Assembly: GCF_011046895.1 (NCBI RefSeq)
Contig: NZ_CP049249.1
Span: 496,001-560,000 of the forward strand
Direction of reading: 5' to 3'
DNA from: Rhizobium rhizoryzae
Lineage (GTDB): Bacteria > Pseudomonadota > Alphaproteobacteria > Rhizobiales > Rhizobiaceae
Length of the DNA: 64,000 nucleotides
Shown: in pieces, positions 36,618 through 45,392 of the stretch
How positions within the stretch are numbered: position 1 is the first letter of the stretch
How the letters are laid out: every line of letters starts with the position of its first letter
Made by a program: the position numbers and the translations under genes
The notes under the pieces: generated by a model
Databases searched by the model: none
What the model saw: the letters and a program-made list of their open reading frames with translations, nothing else
Told to the model about the DNA's origin: nothing

Positions 36618-37676
36618 ATGACAAAGCACGCATTGATCGTCGGCGCGACCGGCATTACCGGCAGCAATCTTGCCGAACATCTTCTCGCAAACGGGGGATG
36701 GGAGGTTTCCGGCCTGTCCCGCTCGCAAAGCCGGATCGAGGGCGTCAAGACGCTCGCCTGCGACCTCGTTGACGGTGCATCGGTTGAAAAGGCTCTGGCC
36801 GGTGTCTCGCCAAGCCATGTCTTCATCACGGCATGGTCTCGGCAGGAAACGGAAGCGCAGAACTGCGAGGTCAATGGCGCAATCGTGCGCAACGTTCTCA
36901 ATGCGCTGGCCGGTCGCGGCGTGCAGCACGTGGCACTCACCACCGGCACCAAGCACTATCTCGGACCGTTCGAATCCTACGCCAAGTCACAACCGGAGAC
37001 ACCTTTCCGGGAGGAACAGGAGCGGCTTCCGGGTGAGAACTTCTATTATGTTCAGGAAGACGAGGTCTTCGCGGCTGCCGCGCGGGATGGTTTCACCTGG
37101 TCGATCCATCGTCCCCACACCCTGATCGGCTATGCGGTGGGCAATGCCATGAACATGGCGGCGACGCTTGGCGCCTATGCCGCCATCTGTAAGGAAACCG
37201 GTCGGCCCTTCGTCTTTCCGGGCTCACCGGAGCAGTGGCAGGCGGCAACGGATGTGACCGATGTCCGGCTGCTGGCCCGCCATCTCGCCTGGGCAGCAAC
37301 CCATTCGCAAGCCGCCAATCTGGCCTTCAACGTCGTCAACGGCGAAATCTTCCGCTGGAAATGGCTCTGGCCGCGTCTTGCATCCTACTTCGGGCTCGAT
37401 GCAGCCCCTTATCCCGGACAGCCCACCCCGCTGGAGGAGCAGATGGCCGATGCCGCTCCGGTCTGGGACGCGTTGGTGGCAAAGCACGGCCTGGCGCCCA
37501 ACAGGCTGTCTCAAGTCGCCTCCTTCTGGCATTCCGATGCAGACCTCGGGCGCCAGATCGAGACCTTCAACGACATGGGGCGTAGCCGCAAGCTTGGCTT
37601 CCTCGACTACCAGGACACGCTTGCCTCCTTCACGGATGCCTTCGATCGCCTGCGTGCGGATCGCATCATTCCCTGA
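36618..37676 (+). CDS. SDR oxidoreductase of the PRISE (progesterone 5-beta-reductase/iridoid synthase-like) type
   Basis: A 352-aa atypical extended SDR. The N-terminus is ALIVGATGITGSNLAEHL; instead of YxxxK it has ENFYYVQEDEVF, matching the FYYxxED signature of the PRISE group, whose plant members reduce enones (1,4-reduction). Bacterial members are of unknown function. Here it could reduce or isomerise an unsaturated ring ketone formed after sugar oxidation and dehydration. It begins 3 bp after the alcohol dehydrogenase. Confidence 0.83.
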   Translation: MTKHALIVGATGITGSNLAEHLLANGGWEVSGLSRSQSRIEGVKTLACDLVDGASVEKALAGVSPSHVFITAWSRQETEAQNCEVNGAIVRNVLNALAGRGVQHVALTTGTKHYLGPFESYAKSQPETPFREEQERLPGENFYYVQEDEVFAAAARDGFTWSIHRPHTLIGYAVGNAMNMAATLGAYAAICKETGRPFVFPGSPEQWQAATDVTDVRLLARHLAWAATHSQAANLAFNVVNGEIFRWKWLWPRLASYFGLDAAPYPGQPTPLEEQMADAAPVWDALVAKHGLAPNRLSQVASFWHSDADLGRQIETFNDMGRSRKLGFLDYQDTLASFTDAFDRLRADRIIP

Positions 37677-37697
37677 AACCTGGAAAGGATGCCGCGG

Positions 37698-38570
37698 ATG
37701 AGCTCGGACCATCAAGAACAGACAGACGCCACTAGCTACTTCACAGAGGAAAACTCGGTGGATGTGGTTAATGGCCGGACCGGAGCCAATGCCCATCCGC
37801 GGCTTGCCACCGTCATGGCAAGTCTCGTGAGGCACCTGCACAGTTTCGCCCGCGAGGTGGAACTGACGCAGGAGGAGTGGGGCACAGCCATCGATTTCCT
37901 GACGCGGACGGGCCAGATCTGTTCGGCGGAGCGACAGGAGTTTATCCTCCTCTCCGACACGCTCGGGCTTTCCATGCTGGTCGACGCGATCAACAACCGG
38001 CGCCCGCAAGGAGCAACTGAAAACACGGTCTTCGGCCCGTTTCACGTCGAGGGCTGTCCTGTCCGTGCAATGGGAGACCGGATTTCTCTCGATGGGAAAG
38101 GCGAAAGCTGCCTGTTTATTGGCCGCGTGCTGAACTTGGAGGGCAATCCCGTTTCAGGCGCACGCATCGATGTCTGGTCGGACAATGCGGATGGATATTA
38201 CGACGTTCAGCAGCCGGATATTCAGCCGAAGTGGAACAATCGCGGTGTCTTCATCACCGGCGAGGATGGCCGCTACAGCTTCATCGGCATCAAACCGGTT
38301 TCCTATCCGATCCCCGACGATGGTCCCGTCGGTCAGATGTTGAAAGGGCTCGATCGCCACCCCTATCGTCCCGCGCACATGCACTACATGATCCGCGCAG
38401 AAGGCTTCGAAAAACTGGTGACCCACACCTTCGTCGGCGGCGATACCTATCTCGAATCCGACGCCGTCTTTGGCGTCAAGCGTACCCTGGTCGCGCCCTT
38501 TGCCCGGCTGGAGGGTGAAGAGACGCTCTGGCGCTCGGACTTCGATTTTGTGCTCGTCCCGAGCGCGTGA
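37698..38570 (+). CDS. Hydroxyquinol 1,2-dioxygenase (intradiol ring cleavage)
   Basis: A 290-aa non-haem Fe(III) dioxygenase that opens 1,2,4-trihydroxybenzene to maleylacetate. An N-terminal helical dimerisation domain (about 35-105) precedes the catalytic barrel. Iron ligands are recognisable as Tyr168 in DGYYDVQ, Tyr203 in VSYPIP, and His227 and His229 in RPAHMHY. The D-G-(F/Y)-Y-D-V-Q element and length favour hydroxyquinol over catechol. The start at 37698 is better spaced from GGAAAGG than ATG 37689. Followed by maleylacetate reductase, the next pathway enzyme. Confidence 0.9.
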   Translation: MSSDHQEQTDATSYFTEENSVDVVNGRTGANAHPRLATVMASLVRHLHSFAREVELTQEEWGTAIDFLTRTGQICSAERQEFILLSDTLGLSMLVDAINNRRPQGATENTVFGPFHVEGCPVRAMGDRISLDGKGESCLFIGRVLNLEGNPVSGARIDVWSDNADGYYDVQQPDIQPKWNNRGVFITGEDGRYSFIGIKPVSYPIPDDGPVGQMLKGLDRHPYRPAHMHYMIRAEGFEKLVTHTFVGGDTYLESDAVFGVKRTLVAPFARLEGEETLWRSDFDFVLVPSA

Positions 38571-38587
38571 GCATAGGAGGAGCCGCC

Positions 38588-39652
38588 ATGCGCACATTCG
38601 TCTATACAGCCAATCCTGCAAGGGTCATTTTTGGCAGCGGCACGATTGCAAGCCTTGGTGACGAGGCAGCGCGCTTAGACGCGCAAAGAGTGCTTGTTCT
38701 CTCGACCCCGGAACAAAAAGAACTTGCCGAACACATCGCGGCGAATCTTGGAGAGCGGGCTGCGGGCACTTTTGCCGGTGCAACCATGCACACGCCCGTA
38801 CAGGTTACGCAAGAGGCGATGACCGTGGCGAGCGACCTCAAGGCTGATGCTGTTCTGTCGGTCGGCGGCGGTTCGACGACCGGCCTCGGAAAGGCCATCG
38901 CCTTTCGCACCGACCTGCCTCAGATCGTCGTGCCGACGACCTATGCCGGCTCGGAGGCAACACCCATCCTTGGCGAAACGGAGAATGGTCGCAAGACAAC
39001 GAAGTCTGATCCGCGCATTCTGCCCGAGGTGATCGTTTACGATGTTGACCTGACCTTGACCCTGCCGGTGTCGCTGTCGGTTACCAGCGGTATCAATGCC
39101 ATGGCGCATGCCGTGGAAGCGCTCTACGCGACTGAAGCAAATCCGGTCATCTCGCTGATGGCGCGCGACGGCATTGCTGCGCTCGCACGCGCACTTCCCA
39201 CCATTCACGCCGACCCGCAGGATAGGCAGGCGAGGGGGGATGCGCTGTACGGTGCCTGGATTTGCGGCGTCTGTCTGGGCTCTGTCGGGATGGCGCTTCA
39301 TCACAAGCTTTGTCATACGCTTGGCGGCATGTTCAACCTGCCGCATGCGCCCATGCACACAGCGGTACTGCCCCATGCCGTTGCCTACAATGCGGCTGCG
39401 GCACCGGAAGCGATGCAACAGCTGTCCTTGGCGCTTGGTGTTCCCGATCCCGCAATTGGCCTGTTCGATCTGGCGCGAAACCTCCGTGCCACGATGGCGC
39501 TCAGGGATCTTGGCATGCCCGAGAACGGCATCGAGGCGGCGGTGAGCCAGGCAATGTCCAATGCCTATGCCAATCCGAGACCCCTGGAAAGTCAGGCACT
39601 TGCAGACCTCCTGACGCGCGCGTTCCGGGGTGAGGCTCCGGCGGGTTCATAG
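38588..39652 (+). CDS. Maleylacetate reductase
   Basis: A 354-aa iron-type alcohol dehydrogenase family member that reduces maleylacetate to 3-oxoadipate with NAD(P)H. It opens FVYTANPARVIFGSGTIASL, has the glycine-rich LSVGGGSTTGLGKAIA, VVPTTYAGSEATPILGE, and the family His pair in GINAMAHAVEALYA and HKLCHTLGG. The start at 38588 follows AGGAGGAGCCGCC. Together with the preceding dioxygenase it defines the lower hydroxyquinol pathway; the 3-oxoadipate enzymes are not in the window. Confidence 0.9.
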   Translation: MRTFVYTANPARVIFGSGTIASLGDEAARLDAQRVLVLSTPEQKELAEHIAANLGERAAGTFAGATMHTPVQVTQEAMTVASDLKADAVLSVGGGSTTGLGKAIAFRTDLPQIVVPTTYAGSEATPILGETENGRKTTKSDPRILPEVIVYDVDLTLTLPVSLSVTSGINAMAHAVEALYATEANPVISLMARDGIAALARALPTIHADPQDRQARGDALYGAWICGVCLGSVGMALHHKLCHTLGGMFNLPHAPMHTAVLPHAVAYNAAAAPEAMQQLSLALGVPDPAIGLFDLARNLRATMALRDLGMPENGIEAAVSQAMSNAYANPRPLESQALADLLTRAFRGEAPAGS

Positions 39653-39733
39653 GAGAGGCAGGAGATTGAATGACTGTTTGCCGGAGGCAGTGGTCATGGG
39701 ATTTTTGCTTGGTGCAGCGCGACGGGGAAAGAA

Positions 39734-39746
39734 ATCCATAACGGAT
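39734..39746. promoter_or_regulatory. Second copy of the cluster operator
   Basis: ATCCAT-A-ACGGAT, one mismatch from the perfect palindrome at 32808, followed by ATTTCCGTT, which recalls the second half-site there. It lies about 115 bp before the second YCII gene that starts the transporter unit. The shared motif suggests one regulator for both units. Confidence 0.5.
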
Positions 39747-39859
39747 ATTTCCGTTGTTTTTTTGAGGATGCCTCCGGTCTAGCATCCTAGAAATGGTAGC
39801 CGGAATGATCTCTGGAGGGAGATGCCGGACAACCAGAAGGTGGTGAGGAGAATGATGCC

Positions 39860-40144
39860 ATGCTTGCTATTCGCTTCGCACTGAGCGACCCGGCCAAGGC
39901 CGAAGAGCGCAATGCCCTGGTAGATGAACACAAGGCGCATCTGCGTTCAGGTCACGTCAGCATCGTTCAGTCCGGTCCCATCAACGATGCCTCAGGCGTA
40001 TACTGCGGCGGTGTCGTCGTGGCATCGGTCGGGTCCATGGATGAGATGCGACAGTTCAGCGAGCGGGATCCGTTTGTCATGCACGGCGTCTACAGCAGTG
40101 TCAGCATCTACGAATGGCGGCCCACAATCAGCAATCGGGACTGA
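39860..40144 (+). CDS. YCII-domain protein (second of two in the cluster)
   Basis: A 94-aa YciI-like protein, same length as the one at 34323 but clearly diverged. Conserved parts are VDEHKAHLRSG (His) and SERDPFVMHGVYS (D-P-F turn). GAGGAG lies 9 nt before the ATG. It opens the transporter transcription unit behind the second operator. Two YCII proteins in one pathway suggest two related lyase/dehydratase steps, or a heteromer. Confidence 0.8.
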   Translation: MLAIRFALSDPAKAEERNALVDEHKAHLRSGHVSIVQSGPINDASGVYCGGVVVASVGSMDEMRQFSERDPFVMHGVYSSVSIYEWRPTISNRD

Positions 40145-40450
40145 TTTCCCGGCAGACGACGACCGCAAGGATGTTTTTGGGGAGAGAGACATATGTGCCA
40201 GACACGCGTCAGATATTCAGTGGACAGATCTCCAATGGTCAGCCGACCGGTAGCCGCCCAATTGGCTCGCTTTTGCCGGGTCTTCGTCAAGGCTTAAAGG
40301 CTGCGACTTGCCGCACGGGCATCATTCGTCGCGGCAGGTGAAGACGCCAATTCACGATCAGTTTCAATTGCCCGGCAGGGCAGTCGTGGCGTGCGTAGCC
40401 GCGAACCCTCGGCCATGCGCATCGTATCGAGCAGGAAAGACGCAATTTTG
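40145..40450. other. Stretch between YCII gene and permease
   Basis: About 300 bp holding only the possible 34-aa frame at 40193. No operator copy and no clear terminator were seen. Confidence 0.4.
40193..40297 (+). CDS. Possible 34-aa leader-type open frame
   Basis: ATG at 40193 follows GGGGAGAGAGACAT, an excellent ribosome site, but the frame ends after 34 codons. The peptide is Arg/Val-rich and resembles nothing known. It lies between the YCII gene and the permease, where the permease itself lacks a good ribosome site, so it might be a leader or a decayed start. Could equally be chance. Confidence 0.3.
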   Translation: MCQTRVRYSVDRSPMVSRPVAAQLARFCRVFVKA

Positions 40451-41473
40451 ATGGCACACGCATCCGCCCCAGCTCCCGGTCATTCCCAGATAATCGCGCA
40501 GAAGCCTGCCTTCGCGCGTAGCTTCCTGACAGTTCTTCTGTCGACGATGGTCCTTCTGGTTGCTTGCGCCCTCTACGCCCCGTCAAGTGTCTCCTGGGGT
40601 GCCTTGTCCGGTAGTTTGCCTTTCGCGGCCATCATTGCCATCGTCGGTCTCGGCCAACTCCTGGTCGTGCAGCAGGGCGGGTTTGATCTGTCGCTTCCCG
40701 GCGCCGTATCGCTGGCGGTTGTGGTGACGACGCATTTCCCGCAGCAGCAGGACGGTCTGCTGCCGGTCGCCATTCTGATCGTCCTCGGCTTCACACTGTC
40801 GGCGGGCATTGTGAATGGCGTACTGGTTTCGATTTTCCGGCTGAATTCCATCATTGCGACAATCGGAACCAATGCACTGCTTTACGGAGCCGTGTTTGCA
40901 GTATCCGGCGGTGTTCCCTCGATCACCACGCCGCTTCTGGCCGAGATCGCAGGCGGATCGAGCTTTGGTCTGCCCAATGCAGTCTTCTTTGCCCTCGGCG
41001 CAATGGGACTCGTCTCGTTCATCCTGAAGAAGACGGTCTTAGGTCGCCGCTTCGAGGCCGTCGGTGCGAACCCTCTCGCCGGTCAGGCGGCAGGTCTGAA
41101 GGTGCGACTGTACCGGTCGATGGCCTATGTGCTGGCACAGGTGCTCTATGGGCTCGCCGGAGTGCTGATTGCCGGCATCACCCGCGAGCCGACGGCCTTC
41201 CAGGGCGACAGTCTTCTGCTGCCATCGGTCGCTGTCGTCGTGCTTGGCGGAACGTCCCTTCTGGGTGGTCGCGGCTTCCCTGTTTCGACGGTTCTGGCTG
41301 CATTCTTTCTCAATCAGCTGAGCCAGTTCGCACTCGCAATCGGCGTGCCGTTTTCGGCCCAGACAATCATCCAGGCGCTGGCCCTTGGGTTCGGCATCGC
41401 AGTCTATTCGATCAAGTGGCGACCCGGCGCCAACAAACCGGCAGGTCTCAGAAGAGTGGAGGAGAAGAAATGA
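40451..41473 (+). CDS. Ribose/xylose-type ABC transporter permease (RbsC-like)
   Basis: A 340-aa BPD_transp_2 permease with about nine hydrophobic helices. The family loop around GANPLAGQAAGLKVRLYRSM and the GGTSLLGGRGFPVSTVL segment (the EAA-like coupling region of RbsC proteins) are clear. The start is uncertain: ATG 40451 (MAHASAPA) is chosen because the earlier in-frame starts add a basic tail, but AGGAAAG is 14 nt away. Its stop overlaps the binding-protein gene as ATGA. It would pair with the permease half fused to the ATPase at 42605. Confidence 0.84.
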   Translation: MAHASAPAPGHSQIIAQKPAFARSFLTVLLSTMVLLVACALYAPSSVSWGALSGSLPFAAIIAIVGLGQLLVVQQGGFDLSLPGAVSLAVVVTTHFPQQQDGLLPVAILIVLGFTLSAGIVNGVLVSIFRLNSIIATIGTNALLYGAVFAVSGGVPSITTPLLAEIAGGSSFGLPNAVFFALGAMGLVSFILKKTVLGRRFEAVGANPLAGQAAGLKVRLYRSMAYVLAQVLYGLAGVLIAGITREPTAFQGDSLLLPSVAVVVLGGTSLLGGRGFPVSTVLAAFFLNQLSQFALAIGVPFSAQTIIQALALGFGIAVYSIKWRPGANKPAGLRRVEEKK

Positions 41474-42537
41474 GAAATACGATCCTGATCAAGGCGCTGA
41501 CCGTGTCGGTCACGACAACTCTCGTCTCGCTGTATGGCGTCAATAGTGCCCAGGCGGAAGTGCCGTCATGGTGCGGCCCGAAGAAGGCCACGCTCGCCCT
41601 GCTGGATGGCTATGGTGGCAATAGCTGGCGCCAGGTGACGACCGCCTCCGGCAAGCAGACGGTGGAACTTTGCCCCAGCATCACAAAATATGAATATGCT
41701 GACGGGCAGGGCGATACGCAGAAATCCATTTCGGATATCAAGAGCATGGCCGCAAAGGGCCTCGATGCGCTGGTCGTGTTCGGCGATACCGGGCCGGCCG
41801 TGCTGCCAACCCTGACCAGCGTCTACAAGTCGGGCAAGATCGTCGTGCCTTACCGCGTCAATGTCGGTGGCAAGGAAGGCACCAATTATTCGAAGTTCAT
41901 CGGATCATCCTTCGAAAATGACGGCGAGACCTGGGGCAAGTGGATCAAGGGGATCCTGCCCAACGGTGGCAACATTCTCTTCCTCAGCGGTCCTGCGGGC
42001 AATAGCCAGGGTATTGATGAGTTGAAGGGCATGAAGAAAGTCCTTGGCCCGGAATACAAGTTCGTGAATCCCGAGCCCTTCGCGGTCACCAACTGGGATC
42101 CTGCGCTGACGCAGAAGGTCCTGACCGCCGAGATTGCCAAGAATGCCAAGATCGATGTGATTGTTTCGGATTTCGGACCGTCACTGGTCGGTGCGCTGCC
42201 GCAGTTCACGAAGCAGGGCAAGTCCATTCCGGCAATTGCCACGTCTGACGGAAACTCTCTCGGCTGCTTCTGGCAGGAAAACCATGCTGCCAATCCGGAT
42301 TTCAAGCTGTTCACCGTCGCGACCGGAAACGACAATGTGCGTCTTGCCGTCCAGTGGGCAATTGCACTTGCAACCGGGGGACAGAAGCCGTCGGAAGAGA
42401 TTTTCAAGGCTGCGGCGTTTGAAGATTCCGTATCTGGAAAGCCTAATCCGGTTCAGTGCCGGAAGGATCTGCCGGGATCCATCTACCTGTCCTCGGCCCT
42501 TCCGGCCGAAGCACAGGCCAAGGCCGTAGGCCAGTAA
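41470..42537 (+). CDS. Ribose-type periplasmic substrate-binding protein
   Basis: A 355-aa type-I periplasmic binding protein (Peripla_BP_4). A signal peptide spans about 1-26 (ending NSAQA). The mature chain has ATLALLDGYGGNSWRQ and KSISDIKSMAAKGLDALVVF, typical of RbsB-like lobes; a Cys pair (WCGP near the start, VQCRKD near the end) may be bridged. The start at 41470 follows GGAGGAGAAGAA. Recognises the sugar- or cyclitol-like substrate of the cluster. Confidence 0.86.
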   Translation: MRNTILIKALTVSVTTTLVSLYGVNSAQAEVPSWCGPKKATLALLDGYGGNSWRQVTTASGKQTVELCPSITKYEYADGQGDTQKSISDIKSMAAKGLDALVVFGDTGPAVLPTLTSVYKSGKIVVPYRVNVGGKEGTNYSKFIGSSFENDGETWGKWIKGILPNGGNILFLSGPAGNSQGIDELKGMKKVLGPEYKFVNPEPFAVTNWDPALTQKVLTAEIAKNAKIDVIVSDFGPSLVGALPQFTKQGKSIPAIATSDGNSLGCFWQENHAANPDFKLFTVATGNDNVRLAVQWAIALATGGQKPSEEIFKAAAFEDSVSGKPNPVQCRKDLPGSIYLSSALPAEAQAKAVGQ

Positions 42538-42604
42538 GACCACATATCTCGTGACCAGCAATGCCCGGCAGATCTCCTGCCGGGCCAGCCGCCGATCGAA
42601 TGGA

Positions 42605-45118
42605 ATGGAAGACATGGCAGCCCCCAATGTAGCGATCAAAACCACTGCGTCGACCGCACGCGGCATTACTATTGAGCTGAACGGCATCAGCAAGAACTTC
42701 TCTGCCGTTAAAGCCCTTACAGATGTCAGCGTCGCTTTCGAGGTCGGCGAGGTGCACGCCATTCTGGGTGAAAATGGTGCTGGCAAATCCACCCTGATGA
42801 ACATCATTTCCGGAACGTTTCCACCCAGCGCAGGCGAGATCATCTTCGAAGGCAGGCCCGTGAACCGGATGACGCCGGATCTGGCGGCCTCTCTGGGCAT
42901 CGCGATCTGCTTCCAGCATCCGGCGATCCTCGGCGATCTGACCGTGCTTGAAAATCTGCGTGTAGCCCTCCCTTCGGCGCTATTCGAAGGACGGCCCGCC
43001 CAGGTCATCGCAAAGGAAATGCTCGATCTCGTCGGGCTCGACCTGCCGCTTGGGCTGCGCGGTGACGACCTGACCGTTGCCCAGAAGCACCTTCTGGAAA
43101 TCGCCAAGGCGCTGGCTCTGAAACCCAAGGTGTTGATCCTCGATGAGCCGACGGCCTCGCTCGATCAAGAATCGACCGATATGCTGTTTGATCGTGTGCG
43201 CGAGGTCACCCGGTCCGGCACCTCGGTCATCTACATCACGCACCGTCTGGCAGAGCTTCGCCAGATTGCAGACCGGGTCACCGTTCTGCGCGACGGATGT
43301 GTTCGTGGTGCCGCCCGTGTCAGGGAGATCAGCGATGCTGACCTCGTGAAGATGATCATCGGGCGTACTCTTGACGCCGCCTTTCCTCCCAAGGATGCCA
43401 TCGGTGCGCAGACGGTCGCCTTTTCGGTGGAAGGGCTGCGCGCCGATGGACTGCATGGAGTCAGCTTTGACGTTGCGCGCGGCCAGATCCTCGGCATTGC
43501 AGGCGTAGCCGGCAATGGGCAACCGGAGTTGATGCGCGTATTGGCCGGCCTTGATCCTGCCGAGGGGCACATCCGGCTGCAGGGCGGCGCCCTGGATCAG
43601 AAAACACTGCTGGAGGCTGCGGCCTTCATGCCGTCCGACCGGCATCTGGAAGGAATTGCCAGCGGACTGACCGTGCGAGAAAATGCGACGTTTTCGGCGC
43701 TCGACAAGTTCGCCAGCGCAGGCATCGTCAGCCATCGACGCGAACTCGAAGGCGTCCGGTCGATCTTTTCGGAACTGGCTGTAAAGACCCCGGGCCTTGA
43801 CGCGCCGATCCTGTCGCTTTCGGGCGGCAATCAACAGAAGGTCGTGATGGCGCGTGCCATGCTGTCGCAGCCGGGATTGATCATCGCCGATGAACCCACG
43901 CAAGGCGTGGATGTCGGTGCGCGTTTCGAGATCTACCGTATTCTGCGGTCGGTCGCGGCGTCCGGGACGCCTGTCGTGGTCAACTCATCCGATGCCGTTG
44001 AACTCGAGGGGCTGTGCGACAAGGTCATTGTTCTGTCGCGTGGCCATGTCGTTGCAACATTGACCGGCGATGACGTGACGGAGGAGACCATTGTCGCGGC
44101 AGCCGTTCAGGCAGATACGCATGGTGGCCACGTCATTTCGGAAAAACCAAGCGGTTTCGGTGGCTTGCGGCAGTTCCTGCAGTCGGATAATGCCCCGGCC
44201 GTGCCACTGGCAATCGTCATCGCCCTGCTTGGACTTTACGTCTACGGCCAGAATGAAAACTTTCTGTCGGCCTACAATGTCTACAACATATTGCTGCTTG
44301 CGACCGCACTCGGCTTCATCGCGCTCGGCCAGACGATCGCGCTTCTGATGGGCGGGATTGATCTGTCGGTCGGTCCGCTTGCCGGTTTTCTCGTGGTCTG
44401 CGCATCCTTCTTTGTCAATGACGGGCAGTCGGCGCCCATGATCATCGCGGGCTTCGCACTCATGCTTTCGGGGGCCGTTGCGGTCGGTTTGGTCAACGGC
44501 ATCTTGATCCGGTTCGGGAATTTCACGCCGATTGCAGCAACGCTTTCGATGTATATAGCGATCCAGGGATGCAGCTTTCTTCTGCGAGACAATCCGGACG
44601 GGTACATCAATACGACCGTTTCCGAATGGATCAACTGGCAATGGGGACCATTCCCGGTCGCTTTTCTCGTTCTGATCACTCTGGCATGCTTTGCTGAATA
44701 CTGCCTGCGCGCGACACGTGTCGGCTGGCGGCTACGCGCAGTCGGATCGAACGAGGCGACAGCCCGCCGGATCGGCACACCGGTCAACGCGACATTCGTC
44801 GGCGGCTACATTGCTTGCTCCTTGTTGACTGCTCTCGGCGCCATCATGCTGATGACACAGATTGGCGTTGGCGATCCGCGGCAGGGCGTCAGCTATACGC
44901 TGGCCAGCATCACCGCAGTCGTTCTTGGCGGAACGAGCCTTGCGGGTGGGCGCGGCACATTCATTGGTTCCGTGCTTGGCGCCATTCTGCTGACTGAAGT
45001 GTTGAATGCCGTGACATTCCTCGGCCTGTCGCAGACCTACCAGTATCTGTTCCAGGGCATTCTGATCGTGTCAGCCGCCTTGATCTATGCCTTGACGCGA
45101 CGCCGGTCTCCAGGTTGA
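42605..45118 (+). CDS. Fused sugar ABC transporter: double ATPase plus RbsC-like permease
   Basis: An 837-aa protein joining RbsA and RbsC functions. First ATPase: Walker A GENGAGKST, a degenerate signature (LTVAQKHLLEIAKAL) and Walker B VLILDEPTASLDQ. Second ATPase: degenerate Walker A (GVAGNGQPELM), clear signature LSLSGGNQQKVVMARAML and Walker B LIIADEPTQGVDVG. From about residue 525 a permease follows, with ALGFIALGQTIALLMGGIDL and VLGGTSLAGGRGTFIGSV. Pseudo-asymmetric ATPases are normal for RbsA; fusion to a permease is not. The start may be 42605 or 42614; neither ribosome site is strong. Confidence 0.86.
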   Translation: MEDMAAPNVAIKTTASTARGITIELNGISKNFSAVKALTDVSVAFEVGEVHAILGENGAGKSTLMNIISGTFPPSAGEIIFEGRPVNRMTPDLAASLGIAICFQHPAILGDLTVLENLRVALPSALFEGRPAQVIAKEMLDLVGLDLPLGLRGDDLTVAQKHLLEIAKALALKPKVLILDEPTASLDQESTDMLFDRVREVTRSGTSVIYITHRLAELRQIADRVTVLRDGCVRGAARVREISDADLVKMIIGRTLDAAFPPKDAIGAQTVAFSVEGLRADGLHGVSFDVARGQILGIAGVAGNGQPELMRVLAGLDPAEGHIRLQGGALDQKTLLEAAAFMPSDRHLEGIASGLTVRENATFSALDKFASAGIVSHRRELEGVRSIFSELAVKTPGLDAPILSLSGGNQQKVVMARAMLSQPGLIIADEPTQGVDVGARFEIYRILRSVAASGTPVVVNSSDAVELEGLCDKVIVLSRGHVVATLTGDDVTEETIVAAAVQADTHGGHVISEKPSGFGGLRQFLQSDNAPAVPLAIVIALLGLYVYGQNENFLSAYNVYNILLLATALGFIALGQTIALLMGGIDLSVGPLAGFLVVCASFFVNDGQSAPMIIAGFALMLSGAVAVGLVNGILIRFGNFTPIAATLSMYIAIQGCSFLLRDNPDGYINTTVSEWINWQWGPFPVAFLVLITLACFAEYCLRATRVGWRLRAVGSNEATARRIGTPVNATFVGGYIACSLLTALGAIMLMTQIGVGDPRQGVSYTLASITAVVLGGTSLAGGRGTFIGSVLGAILLTEVLNAVTFLGLSQTYQYLFQGILIVSAALIYALTRRRSPG

Positions 45119-45392
45119 AGGCCCGGCAGAGCGTCATCATACGCGCCTCTGTGAGGAGATCTGGATCTTCTGAAGCTTCGGGATTATGGCTCAAGCTGTC
45201 CGGAGTCATTTGTGGCCGAGGAGACAGGATGCCTCCGCCATAGGTGATCCATAGAAACCGTATTGCTTAATGTTGGTTAGCCGCTGCCGCTCCGCAGCAC
45301 TGATGTCACCCATATTGTGGCCATTGAGGGAGCGGGATTAATTTGACAACTGGCTCTAGAAATAGCCTTCTGCCGGTCGGCAACGCTGCTAG
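45119..45392. other. Intergenic stretch, nothing recognised
   Basis: About 270 bp after the transporter. The inverted GATC-rich part near 45160 is too weak to call a terminator. The upstream part of the adjacent amidohydrolase pseudogene may extend into it. Confidence 0.35.

Noticed and set aside
42980..43903. 307-aa antisense frame inside the ABC ATPase
   Set aside because: Lies opposite Walker and signature motifs that are clearly coding on the plus strand.
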